From Bacillota bacterium (GTDB taxonomy: Bacteria; Bacillota; Clostridia; Lachnospirales; Lachnospiraceae): 16,199 bases of DNA. The stretch lies in assembly GCA_023434365.1 (NCBI GenBank), contig JAEYSV010000047.1:1-16199 (forward strand). Reading direction: 5' to 3'. The notes beneath the pieces are model-generated. The model did not search any database. It saw only the letters and a program-made list of their open reading frames with translations, and had not been told where the DNA came from. This document shows positions 14,540 to 16,199 of the stretch, piece after piece (the first letter of the stretch is position 1; every line of letters begins with the position of its first letter). The position numbers and the translations under genes were made by a program.

Positions 14540-15178
14540 ATGACAGATAAAGTATTTGATAACAACCAGGTGAGCATTTCAGGAGTAGTAGTAAGTGACT
14601 TTACATTTAGTCACGAAGTTTTTGGCGAGGGGTTCTATATCCTAGAGGTTATGGTGAATCGTCTAAGTGATTCCTACGATAACATCCCTCTGATGATTTC
14701 AGATCGTCTGATTGACGTGAAACAGGATTATAAGGGACAGGTAATTGAGGTAACCGGTCAGTTCCGTTCTTATAATCGTCATGAGGAAAATAAGAATCGT
14801 CTCGTGTTGTCAGTTTTTGTCCGAGAAGTGACGCTTTGTGAAGAGGGATATGAAAGTCCTAAACCAAATTCCATCTTCTTAGATGGGTTTATCTGTAAAC
14901 CACCAATTTATCGTAAAACACCTCTTGGTAGAGAGATTGCTGATATCTTATTGGCAGTGAATCGTCCATATGGCAAATCAGATTACATTCCATGTATTTG
15001 CTGGGGAAGGAATGCAAGATATGCAGAAAAATTCCCAGTAGGAGGACATGTACAAGTTTGGGGACGTATTCAGAGCAGGGAGTATCAGAAAAAGATTACT
15101 GAAACAGAGTTTGATAAGCGAGTTGCCTATGAAGTATCTGTTAGTAAACTGGAATTCAATAACATGAAGGATGAATAA
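14540..15178 (+). CDS. ssb: Single-stranded-DNA-binding-type protein with two tandem OB folds
   Basis: A 212-residue protein made of two OB-fold halves. Residues 8-100 form a diverged first fold (VSISGVVVSDFTF, YKGQVIEVTGQFRSYNRH, LVLSVFVREVTL). Residues 110-206 form an SSB-like second fold (NSIFLDGFICKPPIYRKTPLGREIADILLAVNR, then YIPCICWGRNARYAEKF and GHVQVWGRIQSREYQKK). The IPCICWGRNA stretch matches the SSB strand with the conserved Trp. It lacks the acidic DDDIPF-type tail of housekeeping SSB and ends NNMKDE. It may therefore be an accessory ssDNA-binding or PriB-like protein rather than the main replicative SSB. GGGAG lies about 11 bases before the ATG. A terminator follows at 15252. It is divergent from typA. 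Confidence 0.82.
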   Translation: MTDKVFDNNQVSISGVVVSDFTFSHEVFGEGFYILEVMVNRLSDSYDNIPLMISDRLIDVKQDYKGQVIEVTGQFRSYNRHEENKNRLVLSVFVREVTLCEEGYESPKPNSIFLDGFICKPPIYRKTPLGREIADILLAVNRPYGKSDYIPCICWGRNARYAEKFPVGGHVQVWGRIQSREYQKKITETEFDKRVAYEVSVSKLEFNNMKDE

Positions 15179-15251
15179 TCCTTATGTTAGATTATAATAG
15201 GTTTTATATTTGTTCCCAGTTTTTTTACTTATACATAGTGACAGCCTAGTT

Positions 15252-15315
15252 AAAAGCACATTCAGTTTAGTAAGTTTGTATTTTAGAACTTATTCGTGAT
15301 TGAGTGTGCTTTTTC
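15252..15315 (+). terminator. Intrinsic terminator after the SSB-type gene
   Basis: The outer stem AAAAGCACATTCA (15252-15264) pairs with TGAGTGTGCTTTT (15301-15313, one G-T pair). An inner TAAGTT/AACTTA stem lies within. It ends in a T-run. Confidence 0.85.
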
Positions 15316-15373
15316 ATCATAGAGAGATTTTTTCTTATTTATGGAAAGTCTACTAGAATTTCATACAGATTTG

Positions 15374-15433
15374 TGATATAACAATTAATATGAAAGTAGT
15401 AGTTGAATGAAAAGGCGCATTCGACGTTATAAA
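15374..15433 (+). promoter_or_regulatory. Candidate promoters of the cobalamin adenosyltransferase gene
   Basis: Two options are seen: an extended -10 (TG-A-TATAAC, 15374-15382) with a weak -35, or TTGAAT (15403-15408) and TATAAA (15428-15433) with a long 19-nt spacer. The leader (to 15525) holds hairpins AAGAGT/ACTCTT and TGCGT/ACGCA, but no cobalamin-riboswitch B12-box. The rest of 15179-15525 holds only the terminator at 15252-15315. Confidence 0.3.
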
Positions 15434-15525
15434 TTGCAAAAATAAGAGATTCACATATCGTTAAGAGTGGGAATAACATACTCTTATGAGTAATATGCGT
15501 GACGCAACACGCAGATAGGATAATA

Positions 15526-16014
15526 ATGAGTAAAAAGATTGTGCAGGTTTATTTCGGAGATGGAAAAGGAAAGACAACCGCAGCAATAGGGCAATGCATT
15601 CGTGCCGCAAGTATGGGACATCAGGTAATCGTAATCCAGTTTTTAAAAGGAAGAGATGCAGAGGAATTTTCCTTTCTTAATAAATTAGAGCCAGATATTA
15701 AACTATTTCGATTTGAACGTGCTAGAGAACACTATTGTAACCTTACCAAGGAAGAACAGGCGGAAGAACGTAAAAACATTTTAAATGGGTTAAACTTTGC
15801 AAAGAAAGTAATTGAGACTGGAGAGTGTGATACTTTAATTCTTGATGAAGTGCTAGGGTTAGTTGAACTTGGAATCATTTCATTAAATGATGTTATAAAT
15901 CTGATTCAGTTAAGAGATGATTATTTTAAACTCGTGATAACAGGGACATATTTACCAGAAGAATTGTATCCGTATGTTAATTTAATTAGTAAGATTGAAG
16001 CAATTAAAGATTGA
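15526..16014 (+). CDS. cobO: Cob(I)yrinic acid a,c-diamide adenosyltransferase (CobO/CobA/BtuR type)
   Basis: A 162-residue cytoplasmic enzyme that transfers the adenosyl group of ATP to cob(I)alamin-type corrinoids to make coenzyme B12 forms. I chose the ATG at 15526 because AGGA lies ~8 bases upstream; a GTG at 15499 has no site. VQVYFGDGKGKTTAAIGQCIRAASMGH (7-32) holds the modified P-loop GDGKGKTT (11-18). IQFLKGRDAEE (37-47) and the Walker-B-like TLILDEVLGLVELG (103-116) follow. Odd points are ITGTYLPEEL where most relatives have TGR-xxP, and a C-terminus that stops at KIEAIKD, about 15 residues short of the usual KH...GIE end. No other B12 gene is nearby, which suggests corrinoid salvage (inference). 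A terminator follows. Confidence 0.9.
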   Translation: MSKKIVQVYFGDGKGKTTAAIGQCIRAASMGHQVIVIQFLKGRDAEEFSFLNKLEPDIKLFRFERAREHYCNLTKEEQAEERKNILNGLNFAKKVIETGECDTLILDEVLGLVELGIISLNDVINLIQLRDDYFKLVITGTYLPEELYPYVNLISKIEAIKD

Positions 16015-16032
16015 TATTCATAAGATTTCTTG

Positions 16033-16069
16033 AAAGAGTTCACTTCGTATTTTGAAGGGAGCTCTTTTT
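16033..16069 (+). terminator. Intrinsic terminator after cobO
   Basis: AAAGAGTTC (16033-16041) pairs with GAGCTCTTT (16059-16067, one G-T pair). An inner CTTC/GAAG pair (16043-16046 with 16054-16057) extends it. It ends in TTTTT, 18 bp after the stop codon and directly before repeat copy 2. Confidence 0.87.
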
Positions 16070-16070
16070 A

Positions 16071-16199
16071 ATGATATAGGATTAGGGCGTCAAAAGCCCT
16101 TATTAAAATTATAGTTCGTCAATTTGCACAATTCTGTTTGTGAATCGTGATGCAAGGCATAGTTCATTCGCAACACGCTCTCGCTTGGATGAAGTTCGT
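16071..16199 (+). repeat. Dispersed intergenic repeat, copy 2 (cut by window end)
   Basis: This is the direct-orientation copy of 10032-10160 at an offset of 6039 bp, with 126 of 129 bases identical. The AGGGC/GCCCT hairpin is unchanged. In the CACAAT hairpin the innermost pair is lost (T at 16137) but five pairs remain. It starts immediately after the cobO terminator. The hairpin-rich 3' part seen after copy 1 would lie beyond the window. Confidence 0.9.

Noticed and set aside
15374..15525. Cobalamin riboswitch in the cobO leader
   Set aside because: The adenosyltransferase context suggests one, but no B12-box or matching core is present. Only two short local hairpins are seen.

Overview
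The window looks like a low-GC Firmicute of the clostridial type, most likely Lachnospiraceae and in the style of Lachnoclostridium/Clostridium phytofermentans. This rests on the A+T-rich base composition, strong AGGAGG-type ribosome binding sites, many long U-tailed intrinsic terminators and the character of the proteins. Species assignment is inference from memory; no search was possible.

Layout. (1) Bases 1-81 are the 3' end of a 23S rRNA gene. A membrane-anchored surface protein gene (144-1958) follows it closely, with no visible 5S rRNA or terminator between them. (2) A bidirectional terminator separates this from a converging gene (4760-2052, minus) for a secreted protein of about ten Ig-like (BIG2-type) repeats ending in a short CAP/SCP-like tail. 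(3) After about 500 bp without a clear gene comes a tight run of five plus-strand genes (5286-8902): an APH-family small-molecule kinase, a nitroreductase, a nucleotidyltransferase-fold protein, an AIM24/TIGR00266 protein and a conserved protein of unknown function. (4) A thioredoxin-reductase-like flavoprotein (9095-9967) keeps its FAD motif and CxxC but has lost the NADPH-binding motifs. It ends in a strong terminator. (5) Directly after that terminator lies a highly structured intergenic element (about 10032-10260). Its first 129 bp recur at 16071-16199 with three mismatches, again directly behind an intrinsic terminator, and that copy is cut by the window end. (6) An HTH + Panacea-like protein (10382-11164) stands alone. 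(7) On the minus strand, typA/bipA (14072-12246) is followed by a DUF2156 acyltransferase-fold gene (12223-11291). (8) Divergent from typA are a tandem-OB-fold SSB-type protein (14540-15178) and an isolated cobalamin adenosyltransferase (15526-16014).

Most of the genes are housekeeping or accessory genes in small transcription units closed by hairpin terminators. The least explained items are the dispersed structured repeat, the solitary Panacea-domain protein, the NADPH-motif-less TrxR and the junction between the 23S gene and the surface-protein gene.
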